A stretch of 64,000 nucleotides of DNA, from contig NC_090942.1 in the NCBI RefSeq assembly GCF_040807025.1, forward strand, positions 196,596,247 to 196,660,246, read 5' to 3'. The notes beneath the pieces are model-generated. The model searched no databases. It saw only the letters and a list, made by a program, of their open reading frames with translations, and was not told the origin of the DNA. Every line of letters starts with the position of its first letter. Within the stretch, counting starts at the first letter, position 1. The translations under genes were made by a program, and so were the position numbers. This DNA is from Struthio camelus. Its lineage: Eukaryota > Chordata > Aves > Struthioniformes > Struthionidae. Below are positions 11,991-26,148 of the stretch, in pieces.

Positions 11991-14900
11991 TTCAGATCAG
12001 ATTTTTCCTTGATGAAGAGGGTGTAAGCCCTGCCCTCTTTCTATGCTCTAATCTCCATATAGACTAGTGCAGACTGTTCTCAGTCATCTCAGCTCCAGGA
12101 GAGTGGTCAGGGCAGACCTGTGTAAGAATGTCTTGAAATAGAAAAAGTAAGGTGTGACTAATTTAAAGTAAAATTTTGAGTAGAAAGGGAAATACCTTTA
12201 TTGAGACGGGATCTTGGTGTGCTGTGGATTGACCTTTAACAGCTATATGCTCATCCTGGTTTCTGTACATCAAAGGAGGACAGAACATCTCTAGATGAAA
12301 ACATTCCTATTTTTAGCAAAAGTTGAGCTTTTTGTGTGCAGAGTGCTGTCTGGAACAGGTGTGACCACCCTCTAACTCTTCAGCTGCATTGTCTCATGTG
12401 CCAAGAAAGTCCTCAGGAGGAGGTCACTTCATGGTTGGGGTGGTTCTGAGGGAATGGTTCCTTTAGTGTCTGAACTCTCTACTGTGGGAACAGACAGCCC
12501 AGCATGGGCTGCTTAAGGTTGCATCACCAGCTTGCCCAGTGAGTCTTTTTGCTCGTCCTGCAAAAAGAAAATATGAGATGCTGGTGAAGCTGATGTCATT
12601 GTGAACTGCTCTGAAAGCTTCCCTCCCCCCAGTTCTCTGAGCAAAGTGATATGTATCTGGTGTCTCTCAGCCATGCGGAGATTCTGATAGGCACCTTGCA
12701 GGATCTGGATTTTTTGGCTACCCATGATCTGGAACCATTTCTCACTGTTTCCCTTCCTTTCCCACCAAAATATAGTTGCTGTGGAACAGAAAAGTATATG
12801 AATCATTGGTGAAAGTAGTTTTCTCCTGCAAATCTTTTCCTAATGGCTTGTCAGGAGGCCAAAGCAAACTCGTCTGTCATCATGTTCCCTCCATACACTG
12901 GCCCAACACACCGCCTTAATCCTAAACACAACCTAAAGCACATGGTATTCTCTCAGAAAGATTTTTGTTGATTCTTAGGAAGATTGAAGACATTGTCTCT
13001 CCCTCTCACACTTTTATCACTATTGCAATAAAGATTTTAATTCTTGCTTCCCCCCTTTGATGAATAACAAAGGACAAACCAAAGGGTTTATAGATTCAAG
13101 GAAAAGCTAAGACGCATAACTAATGAAGAAAAATAAGTAACATTTCTGCCACTGGACACTATAAGGAGCAGGACTCAGTGGGTGTAGGGGGGTACCCCAT
13201 GGCACATCCCTTTATGCTGCTTTGTTTAGCTGAATGCTAAAGACTGCAGGGAGGCAGAGAAGAAGAAAAGCAAAAATATTACAATCATATTTCTCTCCAG
13301 CATCCTTTGGTCTTTGTTTCAGCATTCATCAAGCAGCTTCTGTAGTGAAGAGATCTATATCTAGATTACAAAAAATGTTTTTGCTCAGTGTATTTCCAAG
13401 ATATTATTAATGCACCTGGAGATACGAATAGATTTTATTTCTATTGCTTTAAGATCGAAAATACCTGTTCTCCTAAGCTGTGACCTCTTGTACCAGAAGA
13501 CTGCAACACCTGTGTAATTACAATAGAGTGGCGACCACCACACATTTTTGCATTATATAACTAGCTGCAGAATTGCTCTTATTAGTTACTCAGAGAGCTT
13601 CACTGAGACAGCTTCAAGCTGATATACAGTCATGCTAATTAGGACTAGCATACACATCAACTTGTAGAAACTCAAACCGAAAACAAATACACAGGGGGCC
13701 ACTCTCTTCCACTGGTAACAGTTTCTCTATGAAATCTTTCATAAAAGGTTGATTATCGAGAGGCTTCTTCTCTATACATCTACTGACATTTGTTTGCTGA
13801 ACAATGCAGAATATTTGTATGCAGCTTTCAGTTGATACTAGTCTCAGAAATAGAGACTAGATCCATAATCCAAATTGTTTCTTTACTAGCTGCCTCCAAA
13901 GCATAAACTGTATGTTAGTCTAGCTTTAATTAAAAAAAGGTAAAGTGATGGGATATGTTTTCATTTCCAATAGCACTGGATACTATTTCTTTGAATGAAT
14001 TTAATTTATTAATACTTGAATTGTTTGTAAAAGTGATCTACATCAGATATAGTAATCTATTACTAGCGATTTTCTGGCTTAGAATTTACTTGAAGGACAG
14101 ACAAGCAAATTCAAGGTGATTGCTATGCACAATTTAAGCTATAATGCAGTCTCCTAATAAGAGTTTACATCTGCTCAAAGAAAGTGACTACTGGGAAAGA
14201 TAATACCGACACATCCAGAAAATTAGAGCAATAGAAAAAGATGGTATCTTGTCACATTACTATGCCTTTTCCTAAAGGAACCAAGCTATGCAAAAAAGTA
14301 TCCAGATAAGCAGGGCTTCAAAAGCATTTTTGAATTATGTTCATATAGAACCTTTCATTCAGAAGAGTTTTTCCCCCTGAGTTTTTTCATTAACTGGGGA
14401 CACCAGACAAAGGAATCACAGCAATCCAGTCATTTCTGAGGAAGAGCCCACAGCAATTCTACAGGAAAATAAAGGATAAACCATGAAAGTCAGCTTATCA
14501 AGCTGATAAACAGGAGCTGACATTGACTTACTCTAAAACCATAGGGTCAACATAGGCAGCCGACTCCCAGTATGGTGGAATGTACAACGGAAGGAGGATG
14601 GGAAACCCAATTATTTTGTATGACGCTCTTGGCAGATGTCAAGCAAGATGGATTTTGTTCTTTTTTAAGTAACTGCTGCTACCTGTTGCTCGGCCTCGGG
14701 GGAGCTCCCCAGGCTGCTGCCCTGGGACCGCAGCCCTGCAGCCCTGGGTGTCCTCGCATGCCTGCTGCATCTCAGCTCCCTGTCTCAGGTAGGCAGCCCC
14801 CTCCTAGAGTGGGACGTGCCATCCAGCTCCATCCCACCATCCAGTGCTAGTGCTGACTCCCTGTTGCCACTCAGTGCTGCAGGCACTTCAAAGCAGCTGG

Positions 14901-16410
14901 TCACCGCTTCAGAGAGATACAGCACTTGTGACTGATACATTGCCTTGCTGCAGGTTTCAGAAAATCATTGTTCCTTACTATCACCCACACAAGAAACACT
15001 GAGACTTTGACAAAGACACAGCAGTACCTGAGTGCCTGCCTGAACATCCCCATCGCTCCTGAGCTTTCTCCACACAGACTGTGCAGTTCCTGTAGCAACT
15101 GTGCCTGGAGAAGCCAGGCAGAAGTGAGGCTTATGGCTAGACATCAGTTCATCGTATGCAGGTTGCCAGATAGCTTTCTATTACTGCTGTGGGAAGCATG
15201 CAGACCTAGAGACATGTTTTTCCTTCTAAATTCCTGGCCATGAGGACATTTTCACCTGATAGTTTTAGGGAAGCTGAAGTTTTAGAATGGCAGTAAGAGA
15301 TGTGCTTTATAATGCTATAGCCTCAGAGCAACCCAACTGCTAATATAAATACACTAGGTTCAGCAGGGCCAAAACCATAATTCCCCTTATGGATTCTTTG
15401 GGAGTTATTTATTCTACTGGGATAGGATAGACAAAGGATTTGACAGAAGCCAGAACCTCCATGAAAACTGAAGAAATTGGTGGGTTTTGAAATACTATAC
15501 ATGCTGGTGCACTTCTTTGCAACCACTCTGCAGCTACTGTATGGCAGAGGCACTGGGCCGGTGGCAGTTCCAGCCCTAAGGGAATGAGAAAGGAGTACCA
15601 ACACATCTGCGAAAAGAAGCAACTACATGCAAGATGTAGGTTCCGCTTCTGCTAAATTGGGGATATCCTCATCCCTTCATTTTTGAAAGACTGGAAAGCC
15701 TCATTTTCTTCTCTTTTGTGGTCCTCTGCACAGGACCCTTGATCTGCAGCAGATACTTCCCAGGAATCAGCACAAGAATGCAGCCTGCTGGCTCAGCACA
15801 CCTTCTTCTATCTGCCTGGAGGTTGAAATCACTTGGGTTTTGAAATATTTCACAGCAAACTTGACCATTGTACTTGTCTCACAGTAAGATGCATCCTGCA
15901 TTGTATAGCAATGACATGACAAAATTTAAATACCAGCTCCAAATGCTATTGTTGCTCCTCAGAAAGAGGTTTTAGAACAAGATGTATAATTTTCAGGTAA
16001 AGCGCTGGCAAGCAGCTGGTGGCAGTAAGCGCTTCGCCATGCATAGCACTTGAAGAGGATACATCAACAACCTTTATAATAGTAAGCACCTATAAAAGTG
16101 AGAAAGCAGTGGGAATATCCTACTGATTCTGAATATCATATTGAATATTTTACTAAAGAAAAAGTATTCATAAAGCCCTATAGCACTGTATTTCCTAAGC
16201 AAAATGCTTGTTTCAAGAATTTTCCCACAAAGTCTATCTATTGATCATGAGTTAAGGCTTAAACAGTAAATTATAATATGATAAGTAGCTAGTTTTCCCT
16301 GCAGTTAATGACAAAATTAGTCCAAGGAACTTCTGAGCCATATTTGGTTTGATGTGGGCATTTCCAGCATAACTGGTCAATTTGATTTAGTTATATCCAT
16401 ATTATATAAC

Positions 16411-16417
16411 TCTCCCT

Positions 16418-16451
<34 letters not shown>

Positions 16452-16540
16452 AATGTGATATATATATATATAAAACATATATATATATAAAATATTATAT
16501 ATTAGTTATATATCCATTATTATATATAGTTATATTAATC
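16411..16540. repeat. (TC)n followed by interrupted (TA)n
   Basis: A pyrimidine tract of CCCT then CT dinucleotides to about 16,451 is followed by several TATATA blocks to about 16,540. Both kinds of tract are length-unstable, and the TA blocks are self-complementary and could extrude as a cruciform. Confidence 0.9.
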
Positions 16541-17362
16541 GAGAATAATCAAGAACATTTGTTGGCCCATCCCTTTTAATAATAAAAGCCTTCCCATTAC
16601 CTCATCTAAGTTTGGAAAACTTTCCTGTGTTACAAATAGAAAGAGTACCTAACCACTGGACTGGAGAGGACTTTTCTCCCGTCCAAAGCCCTTACATTAG
16701 CTCTTCCTTAGCCCAAGTAGTGCCATGTTCTGGCTATTGCTGGACTGCTGGTGAAACCCTGCGGTTTACCATATCTATCATTATTGGTGACGGTAAAACC
16801 ATTCGCTGTATTGACTATTTAAATCATATATTGTCTTACATTTCCTTATTACCTGTCGTGCCACCCTGCCAGCTTCTTCACATTGGCTTCCTTTCTTTGT
16901 CCATCAGCCTCTAAAAGTTTGGTTCAGACCTCTACATGTTAATGTTACAGTCTAGTTGTATCATAATACTCCTCTATTTGAATAGATTTAATATAGAATA
17001 AAGTCTAGGATCATTCATAGGTCTTGACATCAGGTACTACTGTATGGGATAGTGAAATCGTTGCAAGGTGAGAGGTGAGTAGAATTACTTCCGGTAAGTT
17101 TACAAGGGGATAGTTTTAGGAAGGAGCATCCCCTGCATGCACGTAGGAGAATGGAGTACCTGCTATACCTATTGCTTTACATGAGCTTTCTTTAGATCCT
17201 GAATCTCCTACTAGCATCCACACTGTGCCTAGTGCTAAAAGCACTGTTGCCAGATCTGCAGTTCTTAATCAGAATAGAAATATCTGGTTTAGTTCAACTT
17301 ACTTCAATGAACAGTATCCTATCAATGTAGATGGAAAGCACTGATACCAAAATAAAAAATAT

Positions 17363-17382
17363 CCCATCCATCCATCCATCCA
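17363..17382. repeat. (CATC)n microsatellite
   Basis: Short run of ATCC/CATC tetramers, about five units. Confidence 0.75.
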
Positions 17383-17524
17383 AATTTTTTGAGAAGCATC
17401 TTAGATAAACTTCCCTACACTGCTGTTGGCAATGATCTGAAATAAATGGGTGTCTTTTCATCACAAATTGCAGCCTCTGGTATCTTCACTAGCAGGACTT
17501 TGTGCAAGGACAATATGGACCTGA

Positions 17525-17728
17525 TATCACTGTAAAGTGAGCAGCCTTGGCTGCAGTGACCAAATGATGGTGGAGTCCAGGAGAGGAGGGAGCCAGGCAA
17601 ATAGCAGGGTCATCATACTGGACTTTAGGAGAGCAAAACTGGCCTGTTCTTAAGTCTACCTGTAAGAATCCCACGGGAGCCCAACCTGGAGAGGAGAGTC
17701 CAAGAGAACTGGTTGATTTGCAAGGATG
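17525..17728 (+). mobile_element. Old CR1, left part (endonuclease end)
   Basis: The sequence matches the part of the 9.4-12.0 kb CR1 that encodes GGSLGCSDHEMVEF and the following residues (SLGCSD readable at about 17,535-17,560), on the same strand but with many substitutions. It stops near 17,728, where a younger CR1 begins, and the same element continues at 18,118. The left edge is approximate. Confidence 0.75.
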
Positions 17729-18117
17729 GAAAATGAGCTGGGCTTGTTCAGCCTGGAGAAGAGAAGATTGAGAGGCGATCTCATCAACGTGTATAAGTAT
17801 CTGAAGGGGGAGTGTCAAGAGGATGAGGCCAGCCTCTTCTCCGTGGTGCCCAGCAACAGGACAAGAGGCAACGGGCAGAAACTGAACCACAGGAAGTTCC
17901 ACCTAAACCCGAAAAAAAACTTCTTCACTGTGAGGGTGACTGAGCATTGGACCAGATTGCCCAGAGAGGTAGTGGAGTCTCCTTCGCTGGAGATATTCAA
18001 AACCCGTCTGGATGCGACCCTGGGCAATATGCTCTAGGTGACCCTGCTTGAGCAGGGAGGTTGGACTAGATGATCTCCAGAGGTCCCTTCCAACCTAAAC
18101 GATTCTGTGATTCTATG
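17729..18117 (+). mobile_element. Young CR1 3' end nested in older CR1
   Basis: A 5'-truncated CR1 of about 390 bases holds only the C-terminal RT region and 3' tail. It is very similar to the end of the 9.4-12.0 kb copy ([20 protein letters not shown] and [18 protein letters not shown] are shared) and ends with ATTCTGTG ATTCTATG at about 18,102-18,117. It splits an older CR1. Removing it rejoins the reading order of the host element with no obvious target duplication. Confidence 0.85.
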
Positions 18118-18995
18118 ACCTCCTCCAAGCTCAAGAATGCTCCACCCCAATGAACAGGAAGGTTGAGTAAAGGTGGCAGGAGACCTGCATGAATGAACAG
18201 GAGCTCTTGACTAAACTCAAATATAAAAAGAAAACGTACAGGAGATGGACGCAGCGGCAGGTGACCCATGAGAATTACAGAGACAATGTCCGAGTGTGCA
18301 AGAATGAGGTTAGGAAGGCCAAAGCCCACCTGGAGTTGAATCTGGTGAGGGATGTGAAGGACAGCAAGAAGGGCTTGTACAGGTATATCAGCAACCGAAG
18401 GCAGACTAGGAAACTGTGATAGCCTCCTGGGCCGCATTAGCAAGAGCATTGCTAGCAGGTCAAGGGAAGCGATCCTTCCTGCTAGCGATCTACTCAGCAC
18501 TGATGGGACTACATCTGGAGTGCTGGGTCCAATTCTGGACTCCCCATTATGAGAGAGACATGGACATACTGGAGAAAGTCCAGCAAAGGTCCATGAAGAT
18601 GATTAAGGGATTGGAGCATCTGATATACAAGGTGAGGCTGAGAAAGCTGGGACTGTTCAGCCTGGTGAAGAGAAGGCTCAGGGGGGTCTTATTAATGTGC
18701 ATAAATGCCTGATGGGAGAAAGTATAAAAGATGGAGCCAGACTCTTCTCAGTGATATCCAGTGAAAGGATAAGAGGGAATGGGCACAAACTGTAATAAAA
18801 GAAATGCAATTTAAACATAGAAAAGAAGCTTTTTTACTCTAAGGGTGATCAAACACTGGAACAGCTTGGCCGAAGAGATTGTGGAATCTCTATCCTTGGA
18901 GATATTCAAAATCCACCTGAGCACGGTCCTGGGCAACTTGTTCTAGGTGACCCTGCTTTGAGCACAGAGTTGGACTAGATGATCTCTAGAGGTGC
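18118..18995 (+). mobile_element. Old CR1, right part, with large internal deletion
   Basis: This continues the element at 17,525-17,728. It carries the endonuclease-RT linker (ELLTKLKYKKKTYRRW near 18,199-18,246) up to a residue run resembling RKTREN. At about 18,416 it jumps straight to the segment resembling [17 protein letters not shown], so roughly 1.15 kb encoding the catalytic RT core is absent. The C-terminal part has several stops and frame changes. The 3' tail (TTGGACTAGATGATCTC) is readable near 18,970, but the terminal octamers are degraded. Confidence 0.8.
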
Positions 18996-21900
18996 CTCTT
19001 GCTGCTCTCTAGCAGTGAGACTGTTCTCAACAGAAAATGATATAAACCCTCTTACTTTAAGTATTTCAAACTAAACCAAGCAAAGAGCTAGGAACTGTCT
19101 TATCTCTGATGTGTATAATCGTGTTAATACAGAATTCAGGTCAAAAGGGATTAATTCAAATTTCGGTTGAATTTAGCATGTTAATTTCAGTCCAAAGCAT
19201 TTTTACACTCTGTTTTCACCTCTACCAGATAAAAAAATCTACAGGAACTATTTTTTTTTTTTAATGCTTCAAACAAAGCAAGGAAACTGCACAAGCCACT
19301 CAACCTAGCCTTGAGGCCAGGAAAACAGCACTCTGCTCTTGAGGATCTATATTTTTCCTCACACAGCTTTTGGAAAGGTTTATAAAATTTACACAGTAGA
19401 CGAGAACAGTGGAAAAAGTTTTACTTGAGTAAATAGGTATTGAATATTTATTAAATCCAAACCATTCTAGAAGTTAAAAAAAAGTTGGAGATAATTATTA
19501 TCTTGAAATATGTGTTATCTATAAATTAGAACAATGTAAATCATTTGAACAGTCACGGATGCAACATGGCATGGTGTAACGAAAACTGGTTTAGCTTTCA
19601 AGGCTACAAATGATACTGTATGTGGAAGTGTGTAATTTTCCCGGACAACGTAAGCCACCAGCTGCCAAACAGATGTGATGCTTTATGCACAGGCACATAC
19701 CTTTCAAACCATACCTTCATTTTGCAGAGCCACTGTTTTCATAAAGAACAATGATCACTGTCCTGTTGCCTGCATAAACTGCAAAGGAAAGGAACGATGT
19801 TAACAACTATACCAGAGAAATAGCTTAGGAGGTGTACTTTAGATCCTCAGCGAGGCATTGGGTTACCAAGTTACTCTTGCAGCAGAGCTGTTTTAAGAGG
19901 CTCCTGTCTCATCACCCTGCTCATTCTCACCTCCGTGCTGCAGTTCATCCTCCAAGCAGTTGTGCAGATGTGACTGTGATGGGGAGTTTACCATAAACTG
20001 CATCAGTAGTATTAAAAAACCTGCCAAAGCAAAGGAAAAGAAATAATTTTTGTTTGGTTGGTTAGTTGGTTGGGTTTTAAGTCAGTATAACTTAACTGTT
20101 GAGGCAAGTTAGCCCTCAGCTTGTCTGTACTCCACTAGTATGCAAAAAGCATGAAATCCTGAACTTTTCAAGAGTGAAGTGAGTACGATTTCATTTAATT
20201 TTCAGGAGTGAAAGTGAAAGGATATTTTGGTCTTACAAGTACAGATTTCAAACTGGGTTAATTTTCTTAATAGCACATACCAGGACCTATATACATGAAA
20301 ATCTACATTTAATTATTCTACATATTCTGTTTTCTTAAATATTGTAATAAATATGAAATATTTGAGGGTAATAAAAAATTGTATTGGAAGATAATCTATC
20401 AGCTACTGAGAGAATAAAAGGCATGAAAATTTTCACATAAAAATGTAACTGTTGGGATATGACCTTGTTACTTGGTATTTCAGTACCATACAGATACTTC
20501 ATACACTAACTTTAAAAGTTTTGAGTGCTAGCTACTGGGATTTGTTTGTGTTAAATTAGCCTCAGAAGGGTTTTCCTAGTAATCTGCATATAGAAAGGAA
20601 AGCTAGTAAGTATTCTAAGTAAAATAATTTTAAAGTCTAATATAATTAATTAATAGAACTTAAAAATACCTATTTCAGTTCAGTAGAGTTCCATGTTCAC
20701 TAAATGTAATGCATATTTCTCTTTCATCCAAGAAGAGTGAATTTAAAAACACTAATTTTATCATAATTTATTTATACAGTGTTATAACAACCTGCCAACA
20801 CATGCACTCAATTATTTAATTAGGGACATACATGGAGCCAGTTTTGGGTTTTATATAAGCTTCAGCTACATAAATACAGTGACTGCCAAGTTAAAAAAAA
20901 CACGAGTTATCCCTGAGGAAAGGATACAGTCTCCTCACCTAGGAATAAGGAATTAGCATAAGCACAGAATGATTTATCTTCACAAACTCTCTAGACACTT
21001 GGACGCATTCACAGACACATAGGTCCACTGACAGCAAGCCAGTGTGTGAAATTAAGGATGTACCTATGTGTCTGCATGACGAAGGTCTTATTTTGCTCTA
21101 TGTTATAGCAAGTTTAAAGACAAATTCAACCATATAGATAACTAATGTATTACCTAGTGTGTTCATCTGAATAATCAAGGCTGAGGCTTCATACTGAGTT
21201 CCCTATCTGAGAACTGATGAAAGAGCCGTGAACTTTCAGGTGCCTTCTTCATCCAACTTTTACAGCTTTTGATTATGAGGTTTAATGAATATTGACCTTT
21301 GGCTGATATTGCAAAAGCTTTGGAGCTTCATTTCAAGTTCTGCTGGCAGCTTTCTTCCATTGATCTCACAAATATAAAATCATTTCTGCAAACTAAAAAG
21401 CATAGTCATTGGATTTACATAAATAGAGAAAATTCATAAAGCCCTTAGACTGTTGGTTGGCAAACAGAACAGTCAGAATGTGGCTGCAAGGCTAGAATTA
21501 TTGAATAGGAATTCAGTCGTGCATTTTTGCTGACAAAATCACCCTTTAAAACTCTACATAATGATCTCAAAAAGATGTATCCATGGTATAAGCTTTTGGA
21601 GAAGTACCCAAAATAGGTTTAAATAAGGCGTCTGGAATTCCAGAGGCAGTGTAATCACAGCATCATAAAGCTCAACAGGAGCTAATTTATTCCCCAAGAA
21701 ACAAACTAAACTATTTCTGGTACCCAATAGAGGTTGGATCTCAGTATAAGTATCTCTGAACTATCCTATAGTCTGCAAAGTAGATATGCTCTGAGCAAGT
21801 CCTGATTTCACTGTAGTGTTACTACACCTGCATAGGACACCTCTGTATATGACATACTTAGCCCACTCTTCTTTCTACAGTTCAGTGTATAAAGTGGAGA

Positions 21901-24351
21901 TAAGAAAGTATGGAGAGAAGCAGAAAAGTCTCAGTGGTGCCTCCAAGGACAGTGAGACTGAAATTCATAAATAATTGAACTGTGATAGCAGGGTTAAACT
22001 CAGCCCTGCTTTAATGCTGAGGACACAGCAGTAAGCTTAGAAGAAAGCCAATATGCTTACCTCATCTTAGTGATGCCCATGTCTCCTTTGGCCCCCAGAT
22101 CAGGTCAGCACAAGCCTAAAGGCTCATATGACTAGTGTCACAGTTGCAAAGGTGGCTAGCAGCTGAGGACAGCCACTCTTGTCAACTGTCATTCCAGTTT
22201 CAGCTTTCTTCTTTTCTCTCCTGCCGAGGAACCAGCCTGCTCAAAATTTGATCTACGTCCATTCTGCCCACATGGGCCCTTTAAAAAAGTGAAGCAGATT
22301 CGACTTGCAGATCTCAGTTTTCTTTACATTACTTTAGTTTTCTCTTTAGTTTAGTTTAAGATTGAATATGGCTCTAAAGAGTCCTATGGCTTTCTTAGAC
22401 TTCCTCATCTGTACCCACTTGCTGTCTTTAGTCTCCTACTTAGAACACAAGACCTTCCAGCGTAGGAACTGCTCCTTTTGTTCTTCATATCTATGCAGCC
22501 CTTAGCACAGGAATGCCAGGAACTGTTGGAGTCTATGAAATATTGTCTCACTAATTAATAAATATATAACTTTGCACACATCTACTGCCAGCTTGTAAGC
22601 AGTTAGCAATAAAATCAAGCAAACTATTTCTGTGAGCAACTAACTACTAAAATGAGAGTAAAGAGTTCACAACAAGCTATGTTCATGCAGAACAGACAGT
22701 ACACTTTAGGAGCACTCTTGAGACTAAATAAGTCTCAAGTCTATCTGGTCTAGCTCTCAGAGTATCTTTTGGGGGAGCAAGAGAGCAGAAGAAATCTTCA
22801 GAGCACTCAGCTCATCTAACACCTTCCGAGAAACTCCCTCAAATGAACTAACTGATACACAGTTTTGACCAGTTCTCCATGCAGCGTTTTACATTCAACA
22901 GTAGGTGCATTCATTGCAATGCTGCATGGCCCAGATGACAGTTTCCCCCATCACATGCCCCATATAGGTCCAGCACCACCCCATGTGTCTCTTCCTAAAC
23001 TCAACAGCACAGGCAGTAGTACATCTTTGTCATGTTCTGAGCTGCCTATATTACTATAGGTCATCATGCTTATGACTATCACTATCACTCTTCTCCAAAT
23101 ACAACCTCCACCCATACCCCCACCCCACAAAAAAGAGGAAGCCCACTTTTTTTCCACAGTGATGGCCTCACTAAGAAAAGATCCTATATAAGACGATGAC
23201 TGGAGCCAGTGCCTGATTCACATCAATGGAAAGTCAGCTGGAGGAGCGAGCACGGCTGTAGATCTCCACTCCTCCACCCGTTTGTGTAGATGCACAGCCA
23301 TGTGCTGTATGGCACTGCATTTCTAACACCAGTTAGTCCTTCTCCATATTCTGCACCACTAGTGCATAAGGATGAAAGGGTACACTTGTACAAGAAAAGC
23401 CTGACTAGAGTGGGCTTTATTGATGTGCAAAATATTGCCTATGTTGCAGAGAAATCACTGCCCCAATCTAGTTTTATCTCCCTTACCTTTACCCATACCT
23501 TCCTGGCCTCACTCCATGTTTCTTTGACACACAGCTCCTTGTAATTCAGTCTGGTCTTCAGCTAAGTCCAAGCAAATGTCAATTCGCATAAAGCATAAGC
23601 ATCCAAGGTTGCACATAATTGCAAAGTAGATGTCTTAGCAAATGAGCTTTGGGATATTAGACATCCCCCAGAAAGCTGGGAGGACTATGTGGCACCAACT
23701 CACAATATTGCTCACAGTGGACATTATCTCACCTCATGCTATGTAAGCCATTGGGGCCCAAGCTTCCCCATCCTGGACCTTCCCAGGCTCACCTTCACGT
23801 GGTGAAGGGAAAGAGAGGTTTGTGCCTCACTTGTCACAATGTTTTGAAAGGTGTTCTTATCCCAATATAGGATAAAAGGAGAGGTGGGCGCGGGGGGCTA
23901 CGCAAGATGTAAAGCTTGGTATGCTTAATACAAGGAGCCTATTGGCCACTCAGAGTGTCTTTGCTCAGTAAGTGTTTTGTGATGTGTCTGAAAGGAAGAA
24001 AATTCTTATTTTCTTCCATCAAAACAAGCTTGTAGTAGCATTCTGTGATACTACCACAAATATACGTTTCTTTTTAATGTTGTTTAAAATAACTTTGGAT
24101 TTGGAGCTAGAATTCATTGTGTCTGCAGACCAGCTGACTATTCAAGGTATGTTCAATAGCCTCTGCGTTTTACTTTGCTAACTTTAATAACTTTTGTAAT
24201 TAAATAAATGGAGTTTTTCTACTGAAGAAAAAACCTAGAAGATATTAATTTTAGGTATGATTCAAGGCTTGCTGAGTCAGTGGCAAAGACTGATTTTTTT
24301 CATGAATATTGCCTCAAATTTTAAAGAATTTGAATGTTTATAAAAAGCATG

Positions 24352-24380
24352 GTATTTTATTTTATTTTATTTTATTTTAG
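24352..24380. repeat. (TTTTA)n pentanucleotide repeat
   Basis: About five TTTTA units in tandem. Confidence 0.85.
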
Positions 24381-26110
24381 TATCTTATTTGCAAAATTAT
24401 CAAATAAAAAGAATCTCTATATATTAACCTGCTTTGAAAGATGGAGACAAATAATAGATAAAAAGATAAACAGGAAAATATTATATTTCGCTCTCATTAC
24501 CTGCAAGGCTAAATTATTCCTCTCCCATTTAGACACCTAAATGAAGTGGTCAGATTTTCAGATATAGTAAGAGCCCAGACATTCTTATGCAGCACATTTC
24601 AAAATATGACCATGTCATTTCGTGGTAACATAGGAGCCAAATTTTTCTGAAAATATTTTAAATTACCCTAGTTTTTCTCAAAGCAATGTGAATACTGCCA
24701 TCTAGCTATGCAGTGACAGTATATCTTTAGTCTGGTTTTGCTATATCTAAACTTCTTCAGTTTTAGTTTAGAATAGAGATACAAAAATTCCAGTTACATT
24801 TCTATTAGTTTAAAAAGATGTAGGCACCTTTTATTATTAAAATAATAGTATATTATATTTATAATATCATAAAATAATATTTTTGAGAGGTAACTGAAAA
24901 GATAGGAACAAGTTGAATGTTGAAGCTACTGCATCTGAAGGTGAACAAGCTATTCTTGTAAATGACTTGTTTTACAAATTCAGGATCTTATTTTTCAAAA
25001 GTTTTTGCATGCCTTTTATTGGATAGGGCAATTCATATATATAAGCTAAAAACATACATTTGTAAACAGAAGTCTAGTTCCTCCTTCTGGTTTGAGGTTC
25101 ATCTACAAAGTATCGGGATTTCTACAAAATGTTTTGTCTGACAAATATCTTATTATTGTATTTGATCCATGAATTGTTTGGAAACTGTTTAGATACAGTG
25201 CTCAGCTGAACATTCAGTATTCAAATAGTACTCCTTGAGTTTTGCTGTTGGTCATATGGGGTCACTTTTGGTTGCACATCATTGCACCCTCAAGATCTTG
25301 GTCCACCAACCATCCCATTCAACACCTCTCTGGGTAATCAAAGGACTGAGAGATGGAAGACATGTGCAGGACTTGCCCTGATGGACACATGCAGGACTTG
25401 TGTACCCCACAGAGAGGGCCACAGAGGTCCTGTGCACCTAGACATGGGGATTAGAGGAACGGATTTCCACACTACCTTTCCACATTTTGTACATTCGTGT
25501 AAGTTGAATGAGGGCTACATCCAGTCTCATTTCTACGCACAAGCCTATCAGGAAAGCTATGGACTTCTCACTTCAGAAGGAAAAGTCTACATAAGCCAGC
25601 ACATACACAAGGGTACTCCAGCCAGAAAGCAAACCTATCCAAAGACAGGCATATCTTAAACGTAAAAGAGGCAGAGAGGAAATCCACATAAGCAGATTTC
25701 TCTTAGCTAGTGTTTAGTAAGGATATAGGAGGCAAGACACAGTATGACGTATATCCCTTTATAGGATCAGTTCACAAAACTCTCTAGCCCAAAAACTGAC
25801 CTATACCAGATTCTTCAAAGGAAGATGTAAGAAAATCTGTTTTTACTTACAGAATAACAGTCCTCAGATCCATCCTAATTCAAACAATTTCAAGTAATCC
25901 TAATTCTATAATTTTGAAACACAAAGGCTGCTACAGGCAGGGTCCCAGACTGCTTCACCTAAATCATTAGAAAAACAGATGTTCTTCCATTTCTTCTGCA
26001 AAAAAGATCTGAATAATAGCTGTTCATATCTGTGACATATCATGAAGCCCTAATTCCACCAATACCATTTTTGGAATAGTATGTTTTGAAGTTCAGGCAG
26101 ATGCTCTTGT

Positions 26111-26148
26111 GCACACACACACACACATGCACATGCACACACACACAC
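26111..26148. repeat. (CA)n microsatellite, interrupted
   Basis: Two CA runs are separated by ATGCACATGC. They form alternating purine-pyrimidine DNA. Confidence 0.85.

Larger units (their letters stand above)
11991..17524. other. Intergenic, no gene seen
   Basis: Mostly AT-rich DNA without supported exons. A GC-richer patch at about 14,690-14,880 contains CAG/GTAGGC near 14,789 but has no codon pattern or homology I recognise. A TC/TA tract lies at 16,411-16,540 and a (CATC)n tract at 17,363-17,382. Open frames here are short and overlap on both strands. Confidence 0.55.

Noticed and set aside
25282-25659. 125-codon frame on the + strand
   Set aside because: No known family and no splice or promoter signals. 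Frames this long occur by chance in 64 kb.
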